From: Symbiodinium natans
Taxonomy: Eukaryota; Sar; Dinophyceae; Suessiales; Symbiodiniaceae
NCBI GenBank assembly: GCA_905221605.1
Contig: CAJNDS010002212.1
Span: 425,001 to 467,500, forward strand
Length of the DNA stretch: 42,500 nt
Direction of reading: 5' to 3'
Shown here: one piece after another, positions 1 through 10,300 of the stretch
How positions within the stretch are numbered: position 1 is the stretch's first letter
How the letters are laid out: each line of letters begins with the position of its first letter
Program-made: the position numbers and the translations under genes
The notes under the pieces: generated by a model
What the model was told of the DNA's origin: nothing
The model's database searches: none
What the model saw: the letters and a program-made list of their open reading frames with translations, nothing else

Positions 1-480
<480 letters not shown>

Positions 481-494
481 AAAACGACAAGCAA

Positions 495-809
495 ATGCTG
501 AACAGGGCTTGCAAGCTGTATTGGTTTTGGGTTTTGGAGGCAGATGGTACGGCCTTTCGGCTTGGCCGAAACCCCACGTTTCTCGTCATGGGGTCTCAAA
601 AACCTGTCGTGGGTACAGACTTTTCTTACATCGAAGAAGCTGTGGCGACCGACGGCCTGTTGCAGGTCCTGACCCCTCATGCACAGCTCATCGCCTTGTA
701 TCTCCTCGTGCACCGCCTGCACGACACAGCGCGGCACTGCGCGGCACTCGCGCAAGCACAAGCGAACGCTTCTGGTCGACTCCTGACCCTCAGACCCCCA
801 GTCGATTAA
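495..809 (+). CDS. Small ORF of unknown function
   Basis: A 104-codon ATG ORF directly downstream of the microsatellite. I recognise no domain. The middle is moderately hydrophobic and leucine-rich (about residues 58-75), and the C-terminal half is Ala/His-rich. A second overlapping frame (509-841) is also open, so open length alone is weak evidence. It could be a terminal exon, a gene remnant or chance. It has no neighbour it clearly works with, and the opposite-strand ORF at 821-1309 points toward it. Confidence 0.15.
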   Translation: MLNRACKLYWFWVLEADGTAFRLGRNPTFLVMGSQKPVVGTDFSYIEEAVATDGLLQVLTPHAQLIALYLLVHRLHDTARHCAALAQAQANASGRLLTLRPPVD

Positions 810-820
810 AGGGAACCCAC

Positions 821-1309
821 TCATTTCCTATTTGGGCATAACTGTCCGACCTTCCCAGCTAAACTGACTACACCGCGAGTTTCAGCAAACGCGCAATGAC
901 CACCAGGGCGCTCCCAGTTCCGGTTCGCGCAGACGGCCACTGCTTGTACCGACCGGGTGGAAGAAGCATAAGCGTGGCATATCTTGTTGAGCGTGGGCAC
1001 CGTGGCTTGCAAGTCATTCAGACGCAAGCCATCACCTGCGTTTGGTGGGTCTGACTGGCAGAATACGACCGTGTATCCTGATGGGCAAATAGCTTTCGAT
1101 GCCTGATCGTCACCAGATGCGACGCCGCCAACCTCCATCGTCCACTCTGTGAAAGTGCTAAGTCCTTGCAGCTGCAGCCAGGAAGACTGGTCAGGCGCAC
1201 AGTCGCCATCGCAATCTTGCGAACCGTTCAAGTACTGCACAGTCGCGGCCACCATGCTGCAGCATAGGAAAAGCCGGCAGAGCCCCGCGAGAACAGCCAT
1301 GTGAACCAT
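821..1309 (-). CDS. Putative secreted Cys-rich protein (PCSK9 V-domain-like repeat)
   Basis: The open frame runs from 1363, but the first ATG is at 1309, giving 162 residues. The N-terminus looks like a signal peptide: a hydrophobic Ala/Leu/Cys stretch after Met, ending near AAT before residue 25. An acidic Asn/Asp/Cys segment follows. The centre has the pattern C-P-x-G-Y-x-V-x-x-C, then about 30 residues later C-x-A-Y and V-x-A-V-A-V-C. That spacing resembles the Cys-rich repeats in the C-terminal domain of PCSK9 and similar secreted proteins. The family match is from memory and only moderate. The dinoflagellate polyadenylation and splicing context cannot be judged, and it may be one exon of a larger gene. 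Telomere-like repeats begin 350 bases beyond its 5' end. Confidence 0.4.
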   Translation of the reverse strand: MVHMAVLAGLCRLFLCCSMVAATVQYLNGSQDCDGDCAPDQSSWLQLQGLSTFTEWTMEVGGVASGDDQASKAICPSGYTVVFCQSDPPNAGDGLRLNDLQATVPTLNKICHAYASSTRSVQAVAVCANRNWERPGGHCAFAETRGVVSLAGKVGQLCPNRK

Positions 1310-1451
1310 GGCCGACCTACACTGCAGGCTCCCTCCGTCGGCTGCTACGTCGTGAACCCGCAAAGCCTAGCGGTTCATCTGTTGCGACCCATTCATGCTC
1401 TCGACCCCAATGGGTGGGATCACCAGCGCACAGCGTTTGCAGGAGTGAAAT

Positions 1452-1557
1452 CTACAAAATGCTTAAGAGCCCCCGAAAGATGTAGAATGTTCTTCCTAAA
1501 AAAGGAATACAGGGATTATTATTCTCGTATTTTGGGGGGTTCTCAAAGCACTCGTAG
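1452..1557. mobile_element. Foldback (MITE-like) element, diverged copy
   Basis: The left end reads CTAC, then a TGCTTAAGAGCCCCCGAAA-like arm. The right end is its imperfect inverse, ending ...CTCGTAG, with about 20 of 26 positions pairing. The centre is AT-rich. The inner motif TGCTTAAGARCCCC is shared with the foldback at 26391-26496 and with a half-copy near 39988, so I group the three. No ORF. Confidence 0.55.
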
Positions 1558-1663
1558 TATTCATGGCTGAGGCACAGACTGCCGAAACTGCGTGTCTTTG
1601 AGTTCCGTGGGCTTTCCTCGCCAGAAAACCTGCCATCAAGGACCGCGATCCGGCCTTCCCTTC

Positions 1664-1698
1664 AAACCCTAAACCCTAAACCCTAAACCGTAAACCCT
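1664..1698. repeat. Interstitial telomere-like array (CCCTAAA)
   Basis: About four to five CCCTAAA units with one variant unit. It is the first of many such arrays and marks the start of the gene-free block up to 4770. Confidence 0.9.
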
Positions 1699-2408
1699 TC
1701 TCACAGGGAAAAAAAGGGCCGGGGATCGTCTACCTTCCGGCACCTCGGGAGGAATTCCGTCCAGGGACTCAGAGCCAGTCCTCATGCCCTGCGGTAGAGC
1801 CAAGGCAGTGAGCCCAGGCAGCGAATCCACTCATGCGTGTGTTGGGTACCTGTCACTGCCCCCTGAGTGACCCCTCACATCCCCTGTACAGCCCTTTAGG
1901 AGATCGCACAGGGAAGCCAATTCCTAAGTCGTTCTTCCCTCCCTTCTCTGATAGCCTTTCAGAATTCAAGACGCCGCCGCAACCAGAGTTCTCTCGGGAT
2001 GAAACGGAAGCCTCATATTTTTTCAGTTGGGCTTTTTCGGAAACCTAACCGACGCAGGGCACTGATAAGACAAGAAGGGCACTACATGGGGAGTCCTGGT
2101 TTACCTCCACCCCCAGAGTTCCTTTTCGAGGTACCTGACTTCGTATTGGGCCGCGATGGCCCCTATAGCTCGAACCAGACGCCCCCTCCTGCGCAGTACC
2201 AGCTTACGCCATCAAGCACGTGAGTCAACATTAACTTCTTATAGAGGTCACTCCTGAGTTGAGAGTCTAGCGTTCAAGGTCTGACGTTGAAGGATCAGAG
2301 TTTGGGGCTAGTAGGGTTTTGGGATTGTAGGGCTTAGGGTAGCGAAGTTCTATGCACTGAAACCTGAATCCAGGGCGTAGGGATTACAGGACCTTCGAAA
2401 TTGCCTAG
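1699..2408. other. Gene-free sequence before the first array cluster
   Basis: Mixed-composition sequence without a convincing gene. Two overlapping open frames (1833-2048 and 1999-2223) have no recognisable domain and read as chance openings. From about 2290 the sequence carries scattered decayed TTTAGGG-like words. Confidence 0.5.
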
Positions 2409-2620
2409 CCTAAACCCTAAACCCTAAACCCTACACCCTAAACCCTACACCCTAAACCCTAAACCCTAAACCCTAAACCCTAAACCCTAAACCCTGTGCA
2501 AAACTCAGGCGGCGGTGCCGCGTTTTCACCGAGCATCACCCGCACTTCCTGCGAAGCCAGGGCCTGATGAGGAACATTTACAGGGTTTAGGGTTTAGGGT
2601 TTAGGGTTTAGGGTTTGGGG
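2409..2620. repeat. CCCTAAA - spacer - TTTAGGG cassette
   Basis: 2409-2495 is about twelve CCCTAAA units, some CCCTACA variants. 2496-2582 is a GC-rich unique spacer of about 87 bases. 2583-2620 is about five TTTAGGG units. The two arrays form inverted arms around the spacer. Confidence 0.85.
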
Positions 2621-2800
2621 TCCAGCGTTTTTGGGGCTTTAGGGCTTTCATTGTGAGATAGAGGCCCTTGGAAGAGAACCTATTCAGGGGTTCAGGGGTT
2701 TAGGGGGTTTAGGGGCTTGCGGGTCATGTAGGGTTTTGGGGTCCACCCTCTGGTAGGCTTAGAGACAATTCCTCAGACGAGACCCATGAATCCGAATTAA

Positions 2801-3175
2801 AAACCCTACACCCTAAACCTTAAACCCTAAACCCTGAACCCTGAACCCCAAACCCTTAAACCCGTAATGAGCCCTAAACCGCCCTTAGCCCTAAACCCTC
2901 TACCCTCCCTAAACCCTAAACCCTAAACCCTAAACCCTAAACCCTAAACCCTAAACCCTAAACCCTGAACCCTGAACCCTGAGCCACAGGCCATGTACTG
3001 CATCGCCTCCTCTCTGATCGGCTTACCCTTGGTTGCCGACTCCATTCTGAGGGCAGTCATATGGCCCTTCATTTGGGTTTAGGGTTTAGGGTTTTGGGTT
3101 TTAGGTTTTGGGCTTAGGGTTTAGAGTTTCGGGCTTAGATTGAGGGTTTAGGGCTTAGGACTTAGGGGGGTTTAG
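2801..3175. repeat. Degenerate CCCTAAA - spacer - TTTAGGG cassette
   Basis: CCCTAAA units and variants run from 2801 to 2990, best preserved from 2909. A unique spacer of about 85 bases follows, then degenerate TTTAGGG units to about 3175. Same polarity arrangement as 2409-2620. Confidence 0.8.
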
Positions 3176-3637
3176 GCACGTTACATTGGCCCTTTGATTT
3201 GACCCCTTGCCTTCTTTCAGAGGGTTCTGATGTACGGGCCCTTGGGTTCGATAGGATATATAAGGGCTATGTACATATTGAGGGACCATGTTACTACCCG
3301 AAGATCCTTGCAGTTTGCAGTACGAGGCTCCAGGGTTTGGCCTTTAATTAAACTTTATGAGTCGCAAACCCGAAACTCATGAACCCCCTTCATTCTGACC
3401 CTAGAACCCCTTTACCCAGATTGCGTTAGGGTTTAGGGCTTCGGGTTTAGGGTTTAGGGTTCAGGGCCTTGGAGTCTAGGTTTGAAGGTTTAGGGTACCC
3501 TCCCAAAGCATTCCGGGGCAGCAGCCCTTCCGGACACGATGGCGACCACCAACCTCAGCGAAGCAAGGAGCTGCCCCGAGGTGCCCCCCGAAGTGTCTGT
3601 CGAATTACGAAGCACATGGCCCTCCCCCAAATGGCAG
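3176..3637. other. Gene-free stretch with short TTTAGGG array
   Basis: A short TTTAGGG array lies at 3427-3467; otherwise the sequence is unique. The 62-codon ORF at 3469-3657 runs into the next array and encodes no recognisable domain. I see no gene here. Confidence 0.6.
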
Positions 3638-3744
3638 GTTTAGGGTTTAGGGTTTAGGGTTTAGGGTTTAGGGTTTAGGGTTTAGGGTTTAGGGTTTAGG
3701 GTTTAGGGTTTAGGGTTCAGGATTTAGGGTTTAGGGATTAGGGC
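3638..3744. repeat. Interstitial telomere-like array (TTTAGGG)
   Basis: About fourteen consecutive TTTAGGG units, nearly perfect until the last few, which carry single substitutions. Confidence 0.95.
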
Positions 3745-3900
3745 TTGATAGTTGGGTCAGCCCGCTATATACCCTACTACCCTAAACCCTGAACCCTCAC
3801 AAGCTCGCTCGAACCGCTGTGGCCCCCGGTAAGCATGTTGTAACAAGTGTACCGTGTTTTTGGGGAGGTTGGATACTTTGTAAGGGAAGCTTGAACCAAA

Positions 3901-4410
3901 ACACCTAAACCCTAAACCCTAAACCCTAAAAGGGAACCTGGAACCAAGCAGCAGGGCACCACAGGTTTAGGGTTTAGGGTTCTTAAAGGAGGGGGGATCA
4001 AGGGGGCTAGCCAACCCAAGGTTCCTTAAAACTCCCCCACTACCCCTAAGCTTCCGTGAGGCTTCCTAGGTATCTACCCCCCATGAACCCTCGTCCCTTA
4101 AGAACCCTAAACCCTAAACCCTAAACCCTACACCCCAAACCCTACACCCTAAACCCCAAACCCTAAACCCTAAACCCTAAACCCTAAACCGTAAACCCTA
4201 AGGCCCCGGCAGCTTGGACTTCACGAAAGCTTCAGCTCGAGCGGCCTCGAAGCTCCCTGGGAAGCCTGGCCAGCGAGAAATTTTGGGGTTAGGGTTTAGG
4301 GTTTAGGGTTTAGGGTTTAGGGTTTAGAGTTTAGAGTTTAGGGTTTGGGGTTTGGGGTTTAGGGCTTAGGGCTTGGGGGTTTAAAGGTTTCGGGGTTTAG
4401 GGGATTAAGG
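3901..4410. repeat. Two CCCTAAA - spacer - TTTAGGG cassettes
   Basis: The first cassette has CCCTAAA at about 3905-3929, a spacer of about 33 bases and TTTAGGG at 3964-3981. The second has CCCTAAA at 4104-4200 with CCCTACA and CCCCAAA variants, a GC-rich spacer of about 85 bases at 4201-4285, and TTTAGGG at 4286-4410, which decays rightward. Confidence 0.8.
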
Positions 4411-4433
4411 TTTAGGGTTGGGATGTTTCCCTT

Positions 4434-4500
4434 GCACTAACAGTCCTTAATGGGGATTATAGTACCCCCGATTAGCCTCCCTCTTAAGGACTGTTAGTAG
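4434..4500. mobile_element. Short foldback element
   Basis: The inverted arms are CACTAACAGTCCTTAA at 4435-4450 and its inverse TTAAGGACTGTTAGTAG at 4484-4500, with about 33 bases between them. A related half-arm (ACTAACAGTGCTTAGTAGGG) occurs near 40424. No coding capacity. Confidence 0.6.
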
Positions 4501-4975
4501 AAGGAGGCAGCATCCTAAGTTGAGGGTTCTAACCCTTATAAGCCTTAAACCCTAACAAAACCTGAAAAATCCCTAGAAACCTAAACCCTCTCAAGCCCTC
4601 AGCCTTATTCCCTCTACCGCCCGAAAACCCTTACGCCCCCCCTGCCACCCCCCAATTCTTCTTCAAGCATTCAAGGGGGCCTGGGATGGTTCCAACCCTC
4701 ATAAGCCCTAAACCCCTAAAAGATCCTTTGAAAAACCCTCACAAAATCCCAAGACCCTAAACCCTAAACCCACAAGCATGCCACGAGCGCGTTGCGGGCA
4801 TGGCAGCTCGTGGGCAGAAATGGGCTCCAACCTGGGCGAGGTTGTTAGGGTTTTGGCGGACAGGCTCGGGCAAGTCAGCGCGCGATAAATTCGCATGCAA
4901 GTCTGGTCTGTGAATGACCTACAGAGCCAAAAGGCTGAAAAGGAGATCGGGCGAGTGTCAGCTATACAGTCTACT

Positions 4976-5620
4976 TCAGCCCTGATCTTCAAGGGGGGGG
5001 GAAAGAGTGGCCCACCATGGCCTCGGGCCTATGGCGGCTGCAGCCGGACGCCAAGCTGTATCAACCCGGCCAATAGCTTCGGGTGTCAGGTCCGATGCCG
5101 CGTAAACTGCTCTACATCCCCCTTGTCTACGCAGGTGCTCAGCCAGGCGAGCTCCCGACCAAAATTCTGTGCGACAAACTTCGCAACAAGTCCCAAAGGT
5201 GACACTACGGCCCGCCGATGGGAACTTGTGTACGCTGGCCTTGTGCACAGCGAGTCTTCTTTTAGATAGGAAACCCCTATGGCAGAAGTCACACGCAAAA
5301 GAAAGCGACTTCGCACATGCACCAACAATCTGTACAGAAGCTTCAGTGCCAACTCGCGCATCGATGTCTTCCCAGGAAACTGGAGGGCGGTTCCCGCTGC
5401 AGCTCTTCAGGTAGTAGCGGCAGGCGTTGCGCAGGAGCGGGCGCTGTCCCCGAAGCAGGGTTGCCAAGTCTTTTATCAGCAGCTTCGGCCGGTCCTTGAG
5501 CTTTTGCTGGAGGGGTGCGTAAGTCTTGCCAACGGCGTCGAGCGACTGCACCGCGGATCGAAGCCAGATCCCATCAGCTGTCAGTCCCGGCCAGGCAGCC
5601 TCCATTCCAGCGTCAGTCAC
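4976..5620 (-). CDS. LINE ORF2 C-terminal segment with two zinc fingers
   Basis: This is the 3' end of the LINE polyprotein. The frame is listed from a GTG at 5620, but it is open upstream and joins the reverse transcriptase frame at about 5636, so that GTG is unlikely to be a true start. Residues 110-131 form a C2H2 finger (C110, C113, H126, H131). Residues 146-169 form a C2HC finger (C146, C149, H162, C169). Cys/His fingers at this position are typical of LINE ORF2 tails, where they help bind RNA or target DNA. It ends at TGA just after a run of nine C on the coding strand, a likely slippage site. The segment before the fingers is helical and basic. Confidence 0.75.
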   Translation of the reverse strand: MTDAGMEAAWPGLTADGIWLRSAVQSLDAVGKTYAPLQQKLKDRPKLLIKDLATLLRGQRPLLRNACRYYLKSCSGNRPPVSWEDIDARVGTEASVQIVGACAKSLSFACDFCHRGFLSKRRLAVHKASVHKFPSAGRSVTFGTCCEVCRTEFWSGARLAEHLRRQGGCRAVYAASDLTPEAIGRVDTAWRPAAAAIGPRPWWATLSPPLEDQG

Positions 5621-5633
5621 CTCTCCCAGAGCT

Positions 5634-7382
5634 CTAAAGCGCTGCCAGGACTTCCTCGTTCGTCATCCGCTCCGAGCTCCTTTGGAAGAAAGGTCGTATG
5701 CACCCCCTAAAAACACGCATTAGGGGAGCCTGGGCCTTTGCCGCTTCTTGCTTGGTGGCCAAACGCCACAAGCCGGCTCCATGCAGGAAACGGGGCACGA
5801 GCCTTGACATCACAAGCTCACGCTTCTCATCGAAAGTGAGGAAGGGGTTGTGCAGGATGCGCGAGCGGTATGTGTGGAAGGACTGCATGAGTAGCCCCTC
5901 TCTGTGCTTGATATTGGCCAGCTCGCTACAGTCGGCCATCACAATGCTGCCCAGGTGCGTGTAATCCCGCACAACTCGCAATGCCCCCTGCGTGTTTCCG
6001 GGCAGCTCGACTTGCACCGCCGGCACGGCTTGACAGAGCATGTCCTGCTTGGCTGATTTGGAACCGGCGCCGCGCAGGGAGATGATGGCCTCAGTCTTCC
6101 CTGGTCCCAAGTTTGCCTCCAGTCCAAGTGAGGAAAGCCCGAAGATTGCAATTTTGCCAATGCATGAGAGGGCATGACCGGCTTGTTTCGCGTCCGGTGC
6201 ACAGAACAATATGGCGACATCATCCGCCCAGGTGGGCGCCTCGGCGCAGCTATCCGGCGGGATGTTCTGCACAAAGTGAGGTGAAAGGCCCAGGGCTCGC
6301 ATCTCTTCCTGGAGGTCGCCGAGGAAGCGGCTGAAGAGAAAGGCAAAGATGGTGTCTGCCACCGGCGCCCCCGGAGCAGAGCCAGATGCTGTCTCATACA
6401 GCGTGGTTCCCGGATTGCCGTCGGCGAACCAGGTGTGACGGAGGTGCGCCGCAAGGAGACGCTGCAGCTCGGGTGGCAGTGCAAGTGCCTTTGACCAGTT
6501 GCCCGCCGTCATTTCTTCTATGAACGTCAGCTGGTCTTGCCGGTGCACGAACAGGAGCTGAGCACGCTCCTGGAGCCGTGCGGGGTCCCATTGGCACTGA
6601 GGGTCCTTGACAAGCAGGTCTCGCACCACAGAGTAGTACGCGTCCTTGCAGTCCAGGAACAAGACCCCGCCGCTATAGCCTTTGGTCCGCAGCCAAAGTA
6701 GGTGTCCTCGAACAAGGGCCGAGGGCTGGGAGAGCGTGTGCTTGGGAAGCCCCCCAACTTGGCCGACAGTGCGCACATGTTCGAGCCGTTCGATGAGCTT
6801 GGGCCTGAAGGCTTTTTGGTACGCCTTTGCATCAGACTCGAGGAGAAGGATGGACCTCCAACCCCCCAGGGTAGTGACGTCTTTGTTGGGCTTGGGGATG
6901 GAGTGGACGTTTCCCCCACACCACTGGAGCGGATTCATGCCCCGTGCCGCAATTTTCATTGCGATCGGCAGGAAGAGTGCCCCCGCGCGGAATGGGTCAG
7001 CCTGGTATATCTCTGCGGGCAAGCCTGACCGCCCACTGGCTCGTCCGCCCTGCAGAGATTTGAAGCCACGCACCAAGTCCGCAAAGGTAGGGCACTCCTG
7101 TGCGTCGACTGCCGCCGTGAGAGGCTCAACGGTCCGTGCTTTTTTGCGCAGGGCACCTTCGGGGATAGGCCGGGCTCTTTCTGGCTTCGCAAAATGCCTG
7201 CCAAGTTGTTGCATGACCTGTGTAGCTCCGACCGCTGGGCCATCTGCACGACGTGCGGTGTTTTGAAGCGTCTCCCCTGCCGCGTAACTGCCCTGACCAT
7301 GTGTGCAAAGGCAGCTGGCCCGGAGGCACGGGCTTGGGTAGTTTGCTCCCGCAAGAATTGGGCTTTGTCGGACTGGAAGCAT
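5634..7382 (-). CDS. LINE reverse transcriptase segment
   Basis: This frame holds the reverse transcriptase that would copy element RNA at the nicked target. It is listed from 7382, but by sequence sense it takes over from the endonuclease frame near 7235; the first 40 residues are probably out of frame. Visible motifs: finger motif IPKP...GWRSILLL (about 162-181), motif A with D244 in FLDCKDAYY, motif B GSAPGAP (334-340), and the catalytic WADD (385-388), here with Trp where many LINEs have Tyr or Phe. They are followed by a KTE motif D region and an LGSIV motif E. Length and order match non-LTR reverse transcriptases. It stops at TAG with CTT immediately before, and the sense continues in the +1 frame into the zinc-finger segment. 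Confidence 0.88.
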   Translation of the reverse strand: MLPVRQSPILAGANYPSPCLRASCLCTHGQGSYAAGETLQNTARRADGPAVGATQVMQQLGRHFAKPERARPIPEGALRKKARTVEPLTAAVDAQECPTFADLVRGFKSLQGGRASGRSGLPAEIYQADPFRAGALFLPIAMKIAARGMNPLQWCGGNVHSIPKPNKDVTTLGGWRSILLLESDAKAYQKAFRPKLIERLEHVRTVGQVGGLPKHTLSQPSALVRGHLLWLRTKGYSGGVLFLDCKDAYYSVVRDLLVKDPQCQWDPARLQERAQLLFVHRQDQLTFIEEMTAGNWSKALALPPELQRLLAAHLRHTWFADGNPGTTLYETASGSAPGAPVADTIFAFLFSRFLGDLQEEMRALGLSPHFVQNIPPDSCAEAPTWADDVAILFCAPDAKQAGHALSCIGKIAIFGLSSLGLEANLGPGKTEAIISLRGAGSKSAKQDMLCQAVPAVQVELPGNTQGALRVVRDYTHLGSIVMADCSELANIKHREGLLMQSFHTYRSRILHNPFLTFDEKRELVMSRLVPRFLHGAGLWRLATKQEAAKAQAPLMRVFRGCIRPFFQRSSERMTNEEVLAAL

Positions 7383-10300
7383 GCAGTAACCCTTTTGTTG
7401 AGCCGGTGCAGTTCAACAACGTTGTCGGCCACACGAGCCGAGATGCGGAGGAACTGACTCAGTGGCGGTCGTTGGCTCCGCCATGCACGGAAGACACAGA
7501 GCAAGAAGGCCTTGCGCTCCTGGTTGCTCAGGGTGCGCAGCCGCTGGCGCTGTAGGCGGCGCCGTCTGACTTCCTCTAGCGTAGCTGCGGTAAGGGCAGG
7601 GTGGCGTGGTGGCACAGGCGCAGGAGGAAGGTGCTTGGTCACAAAAGTGTGAAGGTGTGCGTGGACAGCTTCGACATGGCTGGTGGCGTCCACTTCCCAC
7701 CCTGGCGTGGGCGCGGTGAGCAGGGCCCTGCGCAATACGGATTGCCCGTACTGTGTCTTGATGGCCCTGCTGCAAATTCGGGGGCGTTGTTCCCGTCTTG
7801 CACCGTCAATGCGGGCTCTCAGCGTGGCCGCTACAGGGTAGTGGTCCACCCCGGAGTGCAGATTTTGTAGATCAGGGGTGTCGTCCGTTCTCACTGCTGA
7901 GGCAAATCCCGCGTCGTACATGATGTAGTCAATCAAGCCAAGCCGCCCTTTTGGGCTCTTCCATGACGCGATGCGCTTCCCAGTATGAGAGAACTGGTGC
8001 GTGGCCTCTAGCTTAAATTCTCGGGCAATTGCCAGCATTGCACGCGCGTTGGGGCAGCGTGGTGCTGAGCAAGTAGTCGCAGGGGTATTGCTGTTCGCCT
8101 CAAAGCGTGCATTGGCGTCCACAAAGATGAGGGGGATACATCCCCTGGGTGCTGTGCGAATGCCCTGTGCGAGCCTGCGCCACCAATGCATGCGCGTGTG
8201 TTCGGCCGCAGACGCTATGGGAGCGTGGCCGCTGATAAGGCAAAACTTGGCCCCCCCAGCGTGTGCAAGGACAATCAGTAGCTGTGGCTCAGCGCAGAGG
8301 ATCGAGAAGGATCTCCTCTCCCAGTAAAACGGTTGCCCGGATTCCATGGAGTGGCCCACAGGCTTTTCGCGATGCAACCAGATCTGGCATCCCCCGACGC
8401 CTTCGGCGGTAGCCGGAGAGCTCAGAACCCAGTATGACCCCGGTGTGCTGATGCCATCGTCGGCAGTGCGCGTCTCTTGTAGTCCCGCAACATCACAGCC
8501 GATCTGTGCAAGCGCTGACGCCATGATTTCTTTGGCGGCTTGGCCTTTGATTGAAAGGCAGTTATATTGCACCAGGGACACATGTAGCTCCTGCACCGTA
8601 TTTTCAGCTGCTGCCTCAGGTGCAAAGTAAGTGCCAGGCGGTAGCGGAACAGGCGGCATCTGGCACGCAGCCTCTGACCATGTTCCTTTTGCATCGAGCG
8701 TAGGCACATGGGCTGAATTGGGCTGGCCGTAGCAAGTCCAGGCCCAGTCCATGACACCTTCGGCTACACCTTGCCAAAAGCTGCTGGGCGAGAAGGCCAG
8801 AGCCGGCATTGCAGATCCCAGTGCGGCGGACTTAGCAACTGCGTCAGCAAGTTCGTTAAAGGCACACCCCGTGTGTGCATCAGCTTTGAGTGGCAAAAGC
8901 TGCTGGCCTTTCGCAGAGCTAGCTCCGCGCAGGCTGACTGCTGTAGCGGCGACAGCGTCCTCTGGGCTGAAGCAGGCATTTCCAAAGACAAGGTCGAGTG
9001 CGGCGCTGCAATCCGACGCAATCACCCCGAAGGCGGCGGCTTGGTTCAGGAAAAGGGCCTGAGCATGAACAATTGCTCGTACCTCTCCCTCATATGCGGA
9101 CGTAGCATGGGGCACAATACCGCCTACCCACCCAAGGCCAACAGGGTGGTCGTTTTGCAGGCCCAGAACAACAACAGACCAGCCCCCAGCTTGCCGATCT
9201 GCGTAGAAGGAGCCATCGGTGTAGAAGTAGCAGGCCTGCAAGGGCTGGTCTTTGCGGTACGGTGGCAGCGCTTTCCAGCCAACCCGGGCGACTGGAAGGA
9301 CCTCAAAGAGGGCATCGAGGTCCTGCGACAGGCGCTCCCAGGTGTGCTCGTGCAGCGCATGCGCGCAGATCTCGGGCAGCACACCGAAGGCGATGCCAGA
9401 GGCGGGTGGTGGGATAAGCCTCTCCAGAGCGAGGCAGGAGGGCCGAGCTGTCGAGACCTTGGTTGTTTCCGGCCACTTGCCTGCAGCTGCTATGGTCCTG
9501 CGACCGTGCGGTGTGGGCACTGACCAGTTCAGCGGGCGCAATTCATCCGTCTCCGCCGCAGGTGCGGCTGCAGAGCTCACGTCAATGGCCTCCGGGCGCG
9601 GAATCTCGTTGGGCTCAGTAGCTGTCTCGCTTACTGTGAGACTGGCAGGGATTGGAGGAGTGTGCGGACGCACGTGCGGTGTGAGGAACTGGGAGAGGAA
9701 AAGACGGTCTGGCAACGGGTCTGCAAGCGGCCGGTTTGCATCTGAGAGAAGGAGGTGACCGTCTCGCAGGACCGACAGAAAGCGGTCCCCAATCCCTCGG
9801 CAGTCTCTGGTCTCAGGCATCGTCTGTTGCAGAATCTGTCCTAGTGTTTCCCAGGAGGTTCGTGGCCCCAGGTGCACTGTGCAGATTGCGTTCCCTAGGG
9901 GGCGGCCATCGACAGGGATCGCCACATGGTCAGGGGGCGTGGTGTCGAAGGTCACAACCAACTGGGGCTCTGGGAAGCCCCAGATGGGTTCAGAGAGCCG
10001 TTGAATTGTTCGAATAGGCCGTGCCGTTGCCCGTAACACTGCAAGCAGTGTCCATTCCCATCGACGCCCCGGTTGGTGCGTCAACACTCGGGTTTGGAAA
10101 ATGGGGTCAAAGACAGTGAAGCGAGTCTCGATTTCTGCCGGGGCCCGCGGAGCCATCTGGAGTGCAACATTCAGGAAAACCCTGTCAACGACCTCGTCGA
10201 ATTCACTCGGCACCAGTCTGAGGCTAGCCATCGGCCTAATGGCCGTTTGAAAGTGGTTGGCCTTGCATCCCAAGGTGGCGGGTCGTGGCAGTGCATCGGC

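Noticed and set aside
8771-9523. 250-codon plus-strand ORF, and many others across 4895-10987
   Set aside because: Antisense shadow of the LINE. The minus strand encodes RNase H and endonuclease motifs there.
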